Positions 35,162-44,159 of a DNA stretch of 64,000 bases are shown here, piece after piece. The notes below the pieces were generated by a model. It was not told where the DNA came from, did no database searches, and saw only the letters and a program-made list of their open reading frames with translations. Position numbers and translations under genes: made by a program. The DNA comes from Yersinia mollaretii ATCC 43969 (GTDB lineage: Bacteria; Pseudomonadota; Gammaproteobacteria; Enterobacterales; Enterobacteriaceae), in contig NZ_CP054043.1 in assembly GCF_013282725.1 (NCBI RefSeq), positions 4,402,001 to 4,466,000 of the forward strand, written 5' to 3'. The number at the start of each line of letters is the position of its first letter. Within the stretch, counting starts at the first letter, position 1.

Positions 35162-38100
35162 TCAAGGTGGCGGAGTCTGTTCATCCGTCGGCGTTTCGGT
35201 CGGCGTCTCGGTCGGCGTCTCGGTTGGCGTCTCCGTCGGCGTCTCGGTCGGCGTCTCGGTCGGCGTCTCCGTCGGCGTCTCGGTTGGCGTTTCGGTTGGC
35301 GTCTCCGTCGGCGTCTCGGTCGGCGTTTCCGTTGGCGTCTCCGTCGGCGTCTCGGTCGGCGTTTCCGTTGGCGTTTCCGTTGGCGTTTCCGTTGGCGTTT
35401 CCGTTGGCGTCTCGGTTGGCGTCTCCGTTGGCGTCTCGGTTGGCGTCTCCGTTGGCGTTTCCGTTGGCGTCTCGGTCGGCGTTTCCGTTGGCGTTTCCGT
35501 TGGCGTCTCGGTTGGCGTCTCCGTCGGCGTTTCGGTTGGCGTCTCCGTCGGCGTCTCGGTCGGCGTCTCGGTCGGCGTCTCGGTTGGCGTCTCGGTCGGC
35601 GTCTCCGTTGGCGTTTCCGTTGGCGTCTCCGTTGGCGTTTCCGTTGGCGTCTCGGTCGGCGTTTCCGTTGGCGTCTCGGTCGGCGTCTCGGTCGGCGTTT
35701 CCGTTGGCGTCTCGGTCGGCGTCTCGGTTGGCGTTTCCGTTGGCGTCTCGGTTGGCGTCTCGGTCGGCGTCTCGGTCGGCGTCTCGGTCGGCGTCTCGGT
35801 CGGCGTCTCGGTCGGCGTCTCGGTCGGCGTCTCGGTCGGCGTCTCGGTCGGCGTCTCGGTCGGCGTCTCGGTCGGCGTCTCGGTCGGCGTTTCCGTTGGC
35901 GTCTCGGTCGGCGTCTCCGTTGGCGTCTCGGTCGGCGTCTCCGTTGGCGTTTCCGTTGGCGTTTCGGTCGGTGTCTCCGTTGGCGTCTCGGTCGGTGTCT
36001 CGGTTGGCGTCTCGGTCGGTGTCTCGGTCGGCGTCTCGGTCGGTGTCTCGGTCGGTGTCTCCGTTGGCGTCTCGGTCGGCGTCTCCGTTGGCGTCTCGGT
36101 CGGCGTCTCCGTCGGTGTCTCCGTTGGCGTCTCGGTCGGTGTCTCCGTTGGCGTCTCGGTCGGTGTCTCGGTCGGTGTCTGAGTCGGCGTTACGGTCGGC
36201 GTTACGGTCGGAGTCTCCGTTGGTGTCTCCGTTGGTGTCTCCGTCGGCGTCTCCGTCGGCGTCTCCGTTGGTGTCTCCGTCGGCGTCTCCGTTGGTGTCT
36301 CCGTCGGCGTCTCCGTTGGTGTCTCCGTCGGCGTCTCCGTTGGTGTCTCCGTCGGCGTCTCTGTCGGCGTCTCCGTTGGCGGTTGGGTCGGCGTCTCGGT
36401 CGGCGGTTGGGTCGGCGGTAGCGTCGGTGGTTCCCACGTCGGTAAAGGAGGTAATGGCAATGGAAGCCCAATGATGCCAAACATCAACGATAGTCCGGCA
36501 AGGCTTGAAAGCGCAGCTAAACCACCACCCGCACCACCACCGCCGCCACCACCGCCGCCGCCGCCACAGCCACCTTCAGTGTTGAGGAGAATCTGCCCTC
36601 CCTGAATAACGACTTTACTTGAACCTATGATCTTGATAACGCTAGCACTGAGTACCAACTCCCCACCCGCACCAATCGCAATCGCACCACCCGCAACCAG
36701 TGAGGCGGCGCCCCCCGCAGCAACCTGATGAGCGCCACCGACGGAAAGGGCATTGTAGCCCCCGACATTCGTCAAGTTGGCCCCACCCACGTTGGTCGCA
36801 TTAAGACCCCCCACGTTGGTCCCATTAGCACCACCCACGGTGGTCATATTTGCAGCACCCACCGTGGTCGTATTGGCTAAACCCACTGTGGTTGAATTGG
36901 CCAAAGCCACACTTAATGAGTGGGTTGCTCCCACCACCACGTCACGCGCAGCCCCCACTTGCAATGAGGAGGTTGAAGCGATGTTTTTAACGGCAGCACC
37001 GAGAATTGTTGATGACGAGTTCGCGCCCACAATAATACTGCGGTTAGCACCGATAGTGAGGTCGGCATTGGCCCCGACAATTTGCGTCTCATCATTTTTC
37101 GTCAGACGCGCCATATTGCGCTCAGCCTGCTCCCAGTACTGCTCTTGGCCGGGTTTATCCTCAAAACGCACGCCGTTATAGTTGGTTAGCCCGCCACCAA
37201 TGGTGCGGCTGACCAAGCCACTTTGGGTGGCATTAGCCGGTAAATCCCAAGGTGGACGAGTGACGTTGTTGTAGAGACTACCGCTGACCAGCGGGCGATC
37301 TGGATCGCCGTTGATACAGTCAACCAGCACTTCCTGACCAATACGCGGAATATAAATCCCACCAAAACTGTTCCCGGCCCACGCCTGACTAACTCGCAGC
37401 CAGCACGAATCTGACTCGGTATTTTTGCCATAGCGGTCCCAGACAAAACGCACTTTTACCCGACCATATTCATCGGTCCAAACCTCTTCACCCGGCGGCC
37501 CCACTACGATGGCGTTCTGTGGCCCGCTAGTTTTTGGCTTGGGTGTGAGCTGCGGGTGTCGATAGATTTTGGTGGTGGGCTGAACCAGGAAGGTAGTCTC
37601 ATAGCGAAACTCATCCCCGTGGGATAGCTGTGCCACTTCGGATACGGACAAACGGCTGGAGATCACCATGTATTCGCGGTTAGCTTTATTAACCGGGAAG
37701 CCTTGCAGTTCAAAGTTAGCGCCACACACGATGCCGCGAACCTCACCGGAACCCTCGGCTCGAGAACCCAGTGCACCGCGCTCCTCAATACGTACCCGCG
37801 AGAGGTGTTCCCCAATGTCCGGCTGCTCATAATCCCCAGGCCAGTGATAGATCTCCAGCTCGTTAAAACTGGTTTTACGTGGCTTGCTGTCCATGGTCAA
37901 AATGTCAGCGCGGGACTTAGTAAAATCGTAGTCGTTGTAGACCCAGCGCCCGGTGGTCAGGGTTTCTTGAGTCTGGAATTGGGTGATGTACTCTTCCCCA
38001 GCCTTTGGCTCATCGGAGAGATACTCGATAATATGGTAGGCTTCACTGAAATAGCGCTTGTGAGCGCCGACATGATCCACCAGTATTAATTTTTGTTTAT

Positions 38101-38680
38101 GATCATCATGTTCGAAAAACCAGTAAATACCCCACTCCTCCATTAAACGCTGAAGGAAGTTAAAGTCGGTTTCACCGTATTGCACTTGGAAGTCGAGTAA
38201 CGGATAAGTCGTCGCCAGCCGTTTTTCAAACGGGAAGTTATAGTCGGCGAGCACTTCATCAATAATATCTACGACATTTTTTTTCTGAAAAATTTTAAAG
38301 TCAGAGGTTAAATTCGTCAGATAGAACCACGGTCTCAGAACAATTTCGAACATCGCCTGATTAGCGTCTCGGCCAATAAATCTCGCTTTCTCCACCAGCC
38401 CCGAAATTTCACGTGTGCCTTTGCCGACACCTTTCACATAATCAAGGCCATTACCATCCAGTTCCATTTCAATCGTCATCTCTTTACCAATTAAGGCTTT
38501 GAGATCGACATTGGAGGCAGTCTGCCAAGGAATGGATGGATTAGCCGGCGTTTTTGCCGTGATGGTATAGGAATACAAAGTCGAAAAGGCTTCCTCTCCT
38601 TCCAACTTTGACAGTACCAGCGCAGGCTCACCCAATAAATAGGGCATAGCCGGGCTGCTCAACTTTATTGTCCTTGACAT
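35162..38680 (-). CDS. vgrG: VgrG (TssI) with giant Pro-Thr-Glu-Thr tail
   Basis: T6SS spike of 1,172 residues. About 1-370 is the gp27-like part (GETDFNFLQRLMEEWGIYWF); about 383-470 is the gp5 OB-fold (GPPGEEVWTDEYGRVKVRFV, DPDRPLVSGSLYN). About 500-690 is the beta-helix needle with repeated 'N-x-T-x-VGG' units. An unusually long glycine run follows near 703-720, then a hydrophobic stretch to about 740. From about 753 to 1165 the chain is roughly 100 PTET units, ending DEQTPPP. Normal VgrG proteins end at the needle. The tail has no predicted enzyme fold. Confidence 0.95.
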   Translation of the reverse strand: MSRTIKLSSPAMPYLLGEPALVLSKLEGEEAFSTLYSYTITAKTPANPSIPWQTASNVDLKALIGKEMTIEMELDGNGLDYVKGVGKGTREISGLVEKARFIGRDANQAMFEIVLRPWFYLTNLTSDFKIFQKKNVVDIIDEVLADYNFPFEKRLATTYPLLDFQVQYGETDFNFLQRLMEEWGIYWFFEHDDHKQKLILVDHVGAHKRYFSEAYHIIEYLSDEPKAGEEYITQFQTQETLTTGRWVYNDYDFTKSRADILTMDSKPRKTSFNELEIYHWPGDYEQPDIGEHLSRVRIEERGALGSRAEGSGEVRGIVCGANFELQGFPVNKANREYMVISSRLSVSEVAQLSHGDEFRYETTFLVQPTTKIYRHPQLTPKPKTSGPQNAIVVGPPGEEVWTDEYGRVKVRFVWDRYGKNTESDSCWLRVSQAWAGNSFGGIYIPRIGQEVLVDCINGDPDRPLVSGSLYNNVTRPPWDLPANATQSGLVSRTIGGGLTNYNGVRFEDKPGQEQYWEQAERNMARLTKNDETQIVGANADLTIGANRSIIVGANSSSTILGAAVKNIASTSSLQVGAARDVVVGATHSLSVALANSTTVGLANTTTVGAANMTTVGGANGTNVGGLNATNVGGANLTNVGGYNALSVGGAHQVAAGGAASLVAGGAIAIGAGGELVLSASVIKIIGSSKVVIQGGQILLNTEGGCGGGGGGGGGGGAGGGLAALSSLAGLSLMFGIIGLPLPLPPLPTWEPPTLPPTQPPTETPTQPPTETPTETPTETPTETPTETPTETPTETPTETPTETPTETPTETPTETPTETPTETPTVTPTVTPTQTPTETPTETPTETPTETPTETPTETPTETPTETPTETPTETPTETPTETPTETPTETPTETPTETPTETPTETPTETPTETPTETPTETPTETPTETPTETPTETPTETPTETPTETPTETPTETPTETPTETPTETPTETPTETPTETPTETPTETPTETPTETPTETPTETPTETPTETPTETPTETPTETPTETPTETPTETPTETPTETPTETPTETPTETPTETPTETPTETPTETPTETPTETPTETPTETPTETPTETPTETPTETPTETPTETPTETPTETPTETPTETPTETPTETPTETPTETPTETPTETPTETPTETPTDEQTPPP
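35187..36418 (-). repeat. 12-bp minisatellite encoding PTET units
   Basis: About 100 tandem 12-bp units. On the plus strand each is a variant of GGCGTCTCGGTC or GGCGTTTCCGTT. Differences between units fall at third codon positions (Pro CCG/CCA, Thr ACC/ACG/ACA, Glu GAG/GAA). Only a few units near the N-terminal end change protein (PTVT, PTQT, PTQP). From 35754 to 35885 eleven units are identical, suggesting recent expansion or conversion. The size is a multiple of three, so copy changes keep the frame. Confidence 0.97.
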
Positions 38681-38940
38681 ACTAATACCTAATATCTGGT
38701 TAATATCGCAAAGTGCTCATTACACTTTTAATTGTCTGTTCATAATAACGAGTGGGGTTATTCCATTAATTTTCCATCCCTGCACTGCCTCCAAAACCAT
38801 AAACAACTGTCTCTCCGGACGACGCAGCCAGTCAGGCTATGGCATCCATTCCAACATCACCCTGACACCAAGCTCGTTATGCAGAAATTGCCTATTGGGC
38901 ACATAATTAATGCTTAGGTCAGCGTTAAATTACTGTGAAG
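38681..38940. other. Spacer between tssM and vgrG
   Basis: 260 bp, much longer than the other gaps in this operon. No terminator, ORF with ribosome site or repeat is evident. It may contain an internal promoter for vgrG-PAAR-tagK-tagJ-tssE. Confidence 0.4.
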
Positions 38941-41900
38941 TCACCATGTTCTAAGCATGTCATCGCTAGCGGCACTCGGGCATTGGAAACCTTTAAGTAG
39001 ATCGCCAATACTCTCGTTGCCATAAGTTAAACCGGACACTTCCAGCTCAACGCGATCATCACCGATGGCATAGGTCAGAAGTTGTATACCGCTAGCGTCT
39101 TGTCTGACTTCATCAGCCTTATCAGCCCACTTCAGCAATGCCCAAGGGCCACGCAGAAGAATGTCTGGCATCGCCAATGCTTGCTGGTGCTGAGCGGTTA
39201 AACTCACCAAAGTCCCTTGGCGGACACCCGGCCATTTAAAGAAAGAGGGCGTCACTGGGCCATGAGAATAGCGCGCAATATTCCCATCAAAATTCATGAC
39301 TAATTGCGTTATTGAAGGGGCTAAATAACGCACGGATACCGAGAAGTCCAAGGCCACTTTTCGGCCTTCATTGGCATTAAACAGTGCATTTCTGATAACC
39401 GCAGCTTGTTCAAAGAACGCCAGACCTTCGCTACTTGCGCTGCCCTTATAGCGCCAAGGGGTCGCCGTGGTATCGACTTTGCTTTCCAGATTCTGCTTAA
39501 AGTAACTATCGACTGTGCCACCCGCACCGAAGAAGCGCTCAAAATCATTCAAACTGACCACTTTTTCGCTGTCAGCAAAGGGATAGCGCCCTTGTAGCGT
39601 GTTGCGACAAATCTCACCGACGCCCATATCAATGGCTTTCGAGGTGTGAGTAATCACTTTATTTTCAAATTTCTTTGATGAGCCGGTTAATAGCGGCCTA
39701 ATAATATTGCTGAACGGATCTGGCCACGTTTGTGACTCTATCGCGATGCGCTCCCCACCATTTGAGATCGGCGGAATATCGCCATATTCAAAGGCGCTGT
39801 TAAACACCACCAGACGGGTATATTGGTCATTTAACGCGCCGATAACCCGACTCATCTGGGTGCCCTGAATCACGGAAAGGTTGCTGTTGCTCCCCTCATC
39901 ATTCGCCTCACCAATGACAAAGGTTCGCAAGGTGTCAAAGCGCCTATCAACAAACTCCTGCACCAACTTGTTCTCACGAAATGCGATCTTTTCCTGCACT
40001 TTTTTAGCTTGGCTAATGATATTGCCCTGATTTCTTATCGTGATATCGTCAAGCAAGGGTTTCTCTTTTTCCTTCTCTATCAGGGTCGTCTCTTTCACTG
40101 CTTGTTTGGCTAAATTGAGTAAAGGTGAGTTTTCTGACACCAACGTTCTCAACAGCGCAATATCCAGAGACAGCCCTTCTGCATACTCTCCACTGTCAGC
40201 TTCGACAGGAATCAGGCGCACACTGGAGAGGAAGCGTTGCCAGTAATTTGTATACTCTTTCAAATAGACGGTTAGAACATCCTGCTGAAGCGCCAGTGGA
40301 TCAAATGAGGAAGAGAGCGGCTGGGCCATCACCCAGCGGTCCTCTTGCTGAAGTTGCATCAGCAGTGGCGTAAGCTTTTTTCTAACCACCTGATGGTAAC
40401 CGGCGTGGGTATACAACCCCGGAACCCCTTCATGCAGTAGCTCGTCGTCTGATAGGGTAAAAACCTGTGTTGCGTTTTCACCCACCATTCTGCGTAATGT
40501 GAGATTAGCCGGGGCTTCCGGCTGCAAACGAGATTGAACGCGGCTCCAGAGTCTGGCGGTGACCGTTTTCTCCGCCAGCATTGCCCGGGCCTGTTTGATC
40601 AGTTCGTTATCTGCCGGTTGCCCGTACTGTCGCCACTCTTTCTGAGTAAACAGCATGTTCAAATGAGAGGAAAAAATACCTTTTTCTTCATAGGGTTCGA
40701 TTTTCCCGCTTTTTTGCCAAGCTTGCGTCACATGGTCAATCACATAATTCCGATCGAAATGATCATCCCCGGTGAGCATCAAATAGAGCTTCAACGCGCT
40801 ATAGACCGCATCGTAATCCGCAGCATTCATCGCATTATTTAATGCCACTTCCGCCTCACGCTCGATCATCGGGAACAGATATTTTTGCAGGAAGAACTGA
40901 TACAGGCTGTTCGCCCCATGAGAGACGGTCCCGCCAGTGTATAGACCATAACGCCACTCAAGATCGGGGTTATTGGTATCCAGCGTGCCATAGTCGGGTA
41001 ACTGTTCAGTGGCGTTCAGTAATGCAGGTAACAGCTGCTCATTGGTGGTTTTAACATAGCGGCTAACCTGCCCTTCTAACTGCTGAAGCTTGGTGCCGAC
41101 CGCCTGCAAATAGCCCTCGTTATGCTGGAAACTGATTAAAAACGCCCAGACGAGCCAGACCGCCAACCCCATACAGGTAATGTGTCCTACCAGATTTTGG
41201 AGACGGTGTTTGGATTGCACCTTGAGGTTATAGCTCACCAAATCGCCATCTTTGGTGATCACGTCACGGAACAGTTGCTTAAGAAAATACTGTTTCCCAT
41301 ACGCCGCTTCACTGATCAGCTGGCCTTCATCATCACTTCGCTGAGAAAGAGAGGCCGGAGAGGTCGGTTTCTGATGGTCGATAACATTGCGCCACTTTTG
41401 AATTAGCGTGTTGTTATTTAACAGGCCAATATTTGCTGGTTGGCAACTGCTGACAAAATAGATCCCTCGCAATGTGGTATGGAATTTTGTTTCATCAAAA
41501 CGTGAGGCGAAGAAAACATTCTGTAAGATTTCAGTGACCCGCTGGGACAACATTCTGAAATCCTGCGGCAGCGCATACATGCCTTTGCGATCCGCCACTG
41601 AATACTCTTCCTGCTGACGGACAGGCATATTGCTACTGATACGACTCTCAAGTAGCGCCAGTTCACGACTAATCAGCTCCTCAAGCCCGATATCCGCCTG
41701 CCCCTTCTCCTCGTTATAAGGTAAAGTCACACCCCAGATTTGATCGCGATCTTCGGCGGTTAAATTGCGGAAATACTCATCAAAACCAGATAATTGGTCC
41801 AGTTTGGTGATTACCACATACACTGGAAAACGGATACCCAGCTCACCACGCACATCATCTAAACGTGCGCGCAGTGTGGCTGACAGGTTCAGCAACTCAA

Positions 41901-42774
41901 CTTTACTTTTACCCAGAATATCAGTGACCGAAATCGCAACAATGACCCCATTCACCGCGTCAACAGGGCGATACTTTTTAAGCGCCTTTAAAATGCCATT
42001 CCATTCAAGCTGATTCTCTTTACCATCATCAATGTATTTACCGGCGGTATCTAAAAACAGAGCATCGTTGGCGAATAAACATTCACAATGCTGAGTCGGC
42101 AAATTATCTTTGCCAATCCGATTCAACTGTTCAGGTAAAGGAAAGTCTTGTCCTGATGAGAGCAGTAGAGCCGTTTTTCCGGCACTTTTGGTGCCCACCA
42201 CCATGAACCAAGGCAGTTCGGTACGCCAACGGCCAGAGACAAAAAAACGTTTCCAGAGTGGAATACCACTGTGAATGCGGCGCACATAATTGATGCCATT
42301 GCGAATCATCGCATTGATTTCGGAAAAGTCAGGCCCGAGTTCAGGCTTGCCTTTCTTCGGGTTAATAAAGTTATCCAGCAACGCAGGATTTAGCGCTAAA
42401 GCCCGCATAAAACGCCACACCCCATAAAGCAGAGTGATAAAGACGATCACGGCGATAATTGCGCCACGGCGCAGCGGATCTTCTAGTGGGTGGCTCTCCC
42501 CGATTAAGATAAAGGGAGTGATAACCCATATAGCGGCACAGGCGGCCACCGCCAAGATGACAAACCGAGGCACGTTGAACCAAAAACCCAATAACAGGGC
42601 GAGAGTTAGCAGTAAGAAAATAACTCTGGGTTCATAACCTTCGAGAGGTCGCGCCTCGCCATATCCGAGGAAAGGCCCCAAAAACCATATTGCGACAGCC
42701 AGCAAGGTAAAGCAGCCCACCAGCAATACGCGTTTCATGACCCAGCCATAAAGCAATCGATTCAAATAAGACAT
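38941..42774 (-). CDS. tssM: TssM (IcmF-like) membrane complex protein
   Basis: Inner-membrane protein of 1,277 residues. Two N-terminal helices (VLLVGCFTLLAVAIWFLGP; RVIFLLLTLALLLGFW) and a further pair are followed by a cytoplasmic NTPase-like domain with Walker A GTKSAGKTALL near residue 190. Another membrane helix (LVGHITCMGLAVWLVWAFLI) leads to a large periplasmic domain that contacts TssJ. Together with TssL and TssJ it forms the trans-envelope channel. The ATG at 42774 lies 8 bp after the tssL stop; a TTG at 42786 is less likely. Confidence 0.95.
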   Translation of the reverse strand: MSYLNRLLYGWVMKRVLLVGCFTLLAVAIWFLGPFLGYGEARPLEGYEPRVIFLLLTLALLLGFWFNVPRFVILAVAACAAIWVITPFILIGESHPLEDPLRRGAIIAVIVFITLLYGVWRFMRALALNPALLDNFINPKKGKPELGPDFSEINAMIRNGINYVRRIHSGIPLWKRFFVSGRWRTELPWFMVVGTKSAGKTALLLSSGQDFPLPEQLNRIGKDNLPTQHCECLFANDALFLDTAGKYIDDGKENQLEWNGILKALKKYRPVDAVNGVIVAISVTDILGKSKVELLNLSATLRARLDDVRGELGIRFPVYVVITKLDQLSGFDEYFRNLTAEDRDQIWGVTLPYNEEKGQADIGLEELISRELALLESRISSNMPVRQQEEYSVADRKGMYALPQDFRMLSQRVTEILQNVFFASRFDETKFHTTLRGIYFVSSCQPANIGLLNNNTLIQKWRNVIDHQKPTSPASLSQRSDDEGQLISEAAYGKQYFLKQLFRDVITKDGDLVSYNLKVQSKHRLQNLVGHITCMGLAVWLVWAFLISFQHNEGYLQAVGTKLQQLEGQVSRYVKTTNEQLLPALLNATEQLPDYGTLDTNNPDLEWRYGLYTGGTVSHGANSLYQFFLQKYLFPMIEREAEVALNNAMNAADYDAVYSALKLYLMLTGDDHFDRNYVIDHVTQAWQKSGKIEPYEEKGIFSSHLNMLFTQKEWRQYGQPADNELIKQARAMLAEKTVTARLWSRVQSRLQPEAPANLTLRRMVGENATQVFTLSDDELLHEGVPGLYTHAGYHQVVRKKLTPLLMQLQQEDRWVMAQPLSSSFDPLALQQDVLTVYLKEYTNYWQRFLSSVRLIPVEADSGEYAEGLSLDIALLRTLVSENSPLLNLAKQAVKETTLIEKEKEKPLLDDITIRNQGNIISQAKKVQEKIAFRENKLVQEFVDRRFDTLRTFVIGEANDEGSNSNLSVIQGTQMSRVIGALNDQYTRLVVFNSAFEYGDIPPISNGGERIAIESQTWPDPFSNIIRPLLTGSSKKFENKVITHTSKAIDMGVGEICRNTLQGRYPFADSEKVVSLNDFERFFGAGGTVDSYFKQNLESKVDTTATPWRYKGSASSEGLAFFEQAAVIRNALFNANEGRKVALDFSVSVRYLAPSITQLVMNFDGNIARYSHGPVTPSFFKWPGVRQGTLVSLTAQHQQALAMPDILLRGPWALLKWADKADEVRQDASGIQLLTYAIGDDRVELEVSGLTYGNESIGDLLKGFQCPSAASDDMLRTW

Positions 42775-42782
42775 TCTATATC

Positions 42783-44159
42783 TCAATAATTAACAAAGAT
42801 TTCTACACGGCGATTTTGCGAACGTCCTGCTGCATCGTCATTGCGACTCACGGGTTGTGTGTCACCTTTACCCTCGAACCGAATTTTGCCGGTCGGAATG
42901 CCTGCTTTTTCCATAAAGCGTGCAACGTTGGCGGCACGTTTCTCAGAAAGCACCTGATTATTCGGGTAGCCGGGCTTATTAATCGGCATCGAGTCGGTGT
43001 GTCCAACAATCAGAACCGCCCCTTTCACGCGATGAACTTCCTGAGCGACGCGCTCAATAACATTCACTATTTCTGGTCGCACCTTATCCGAACCGACTTG
43101 GAACATGGTGTCGCCTCTGAAGATGACTTTGCTGCGGCTGGTTGTCTCATCGACACTCACGAGTTTCTTCGCGATCTCATCTTTTAACAAAACAGTCAGA
43201 CGCAACTTCTGCACGGCGACTGGCGGTGTGGCTACCGGGTGTTGCAATATCACCATTCTTTTCAGCAAGTCGCTTTCGGGTACGGAGAGAAAATATTTGC
43301 AACCGATAAAGGTGGAGGCAATTAAGAAACCGCCTAGCAGCATCGACACGCGAACCGGAACAAAAATCCCACGCCGTCTTCTCAATTGATGAGTGACCAA
43401 TCCATGCGGAGAGAGTGCCGTAGGCACCGTGTCTCTGGTGCTTTGCAGCAGGGTTAACAACCCTTGCCGAATTTTGGTCAGTTGCCGGTCGCCATCTTCG
43501 ATAATGCTGTAACGGCCTTCGAAACCTAACCCTAAAATCCTCAGTAACACTTCTAAACAATCCGCATACTCATGCGGACTCATTGAGAGGCGGCCCACTA
43601 ACAGGAAAAATTTATTCCCGCCGTCGTTGTCACCTTCGAAATGGTTCAGTAGGTTACTTTGCGACCAGCCAGACATCACGCCCCACGGTAGGGTGTGAGC
43701 TGCTTCATCTAACGCGGTACACAAGCAGTAGCGGACGATAGCCATTTTCTTCCATGAGATATCCGCTTCATCGCACACCACGCTAAACAGGGTGATTTCA
43801 TTTTTCAGGCTCTCTTTGAGTATCTGAACCTGCGAAGCATCCGCTATCTTTTCCGGCATTTCGCTTAAGGCGCGTAATAGCGGCTGTGACGCCTCTAACA
43901 GTGGCGTCGGTGAAGCGACCGCTTTCGCCACGCGCTGCTGCACACTTTCGCCTCGAAGCTGAGCGGTGTCATAGGGTTGAAAACCTGACGAGCGGGGAGC
44001 TTCACTGCCAAAGACGGTGCTATGCGGTGTTTTATCCGAATAGGTACTCTGCTCATCAAGCAAGAAGTGGCCTAGCGCCTGCGGATTGGTATCCGCATCT
44101 CTGCTTGGGTCAAAGGGGGGCATCGTGACTCCCCCGTTCAATTCACTGCTATCACTCAT
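42783..44159 (-). CDS. tssL: TssL with peptidoglycan-binding OmpA domain
   Basis: 458 residues: a cytoplasmic DotU-type domain (about 90-250, with CLCTALDEAAHTLPWG), a single membrane helix (about 258-285) and a C-terminal OmpA-like domain (GHTDSMPINKPGYPNNQVLS and KGDTQPVSRNDDAAGRSQNR, about 390-458) that should hold peptidoglycan. This 'specialised' TssL anchors the membrane complex directly to the wall without a separate TagL/TagP protein. The start overlaps the tssK stop (ATGA). Confidence 0.94.
   Translation of the reverse strand: MSDSSELNGGVTMPPFDPSRDADTNPQALGHFLLDEQSTYSDKTPHSTVFGSEAPRSSGFQPYDTAQLRGESVQQRVAKAVASPTPLLEASQPLLRALSEMPEKIADASQVQILKESLKNEITLFSVVCDEADISWKKMAIVRYCLCTALDEAAHTLPWGVMSGWSQSNLLNHFEGDNDGGNKFFLLVGRLSMSPHEYADCLEVLLRILGLGFEGRYSIIEDGDRQLTKIRQGLLTLLQSTRDTVPTALSPHGLVTHQLRRRRGIFVPVRVSMLLGGFLIASTFIGCKYFLSVPESDLLKRMVILQHPVATPPVAVQKLRLTVLLKDEIAKKLVSVDETTSRSKVIFRGDTMFQVGSDKVRPEIVNVIERVAQEVHRVKGAVLIVGHTDSMPINKPGYPNNQVLSEKRAANVARFMEKAGIPTGKIRFEGKGDTQPVSRNDDAAGRSQNRRVEIFVNY

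Noticed and set aside
35187..36418. CRISPR array
   Set aside because: The repeat unit is 12 bp with no spacers and lies inside a coding gene; no cas genes are present.
35110..36474. Long plus-strand reading frames over the vgrG repeat (Ser-Ala-Ser-Arg and Arg-Arg-Leu-Gly repeats) and a minus-strand Asp-Ala-Asn-Gly frame
   Set aside because: They are out-of-phase readings of the 12-bp repeat, which has no stop in several frames. Synonymous drift follows the Pro-Thr-Glu-Thr frame only, and that frame is fused to a normal VgrG.
38681..38940. Small gene between tssM and vgrG (61-codon frame on plus strand)
   Set aside because: No ribosome site, antisense to the operon and no recognisable protein features.
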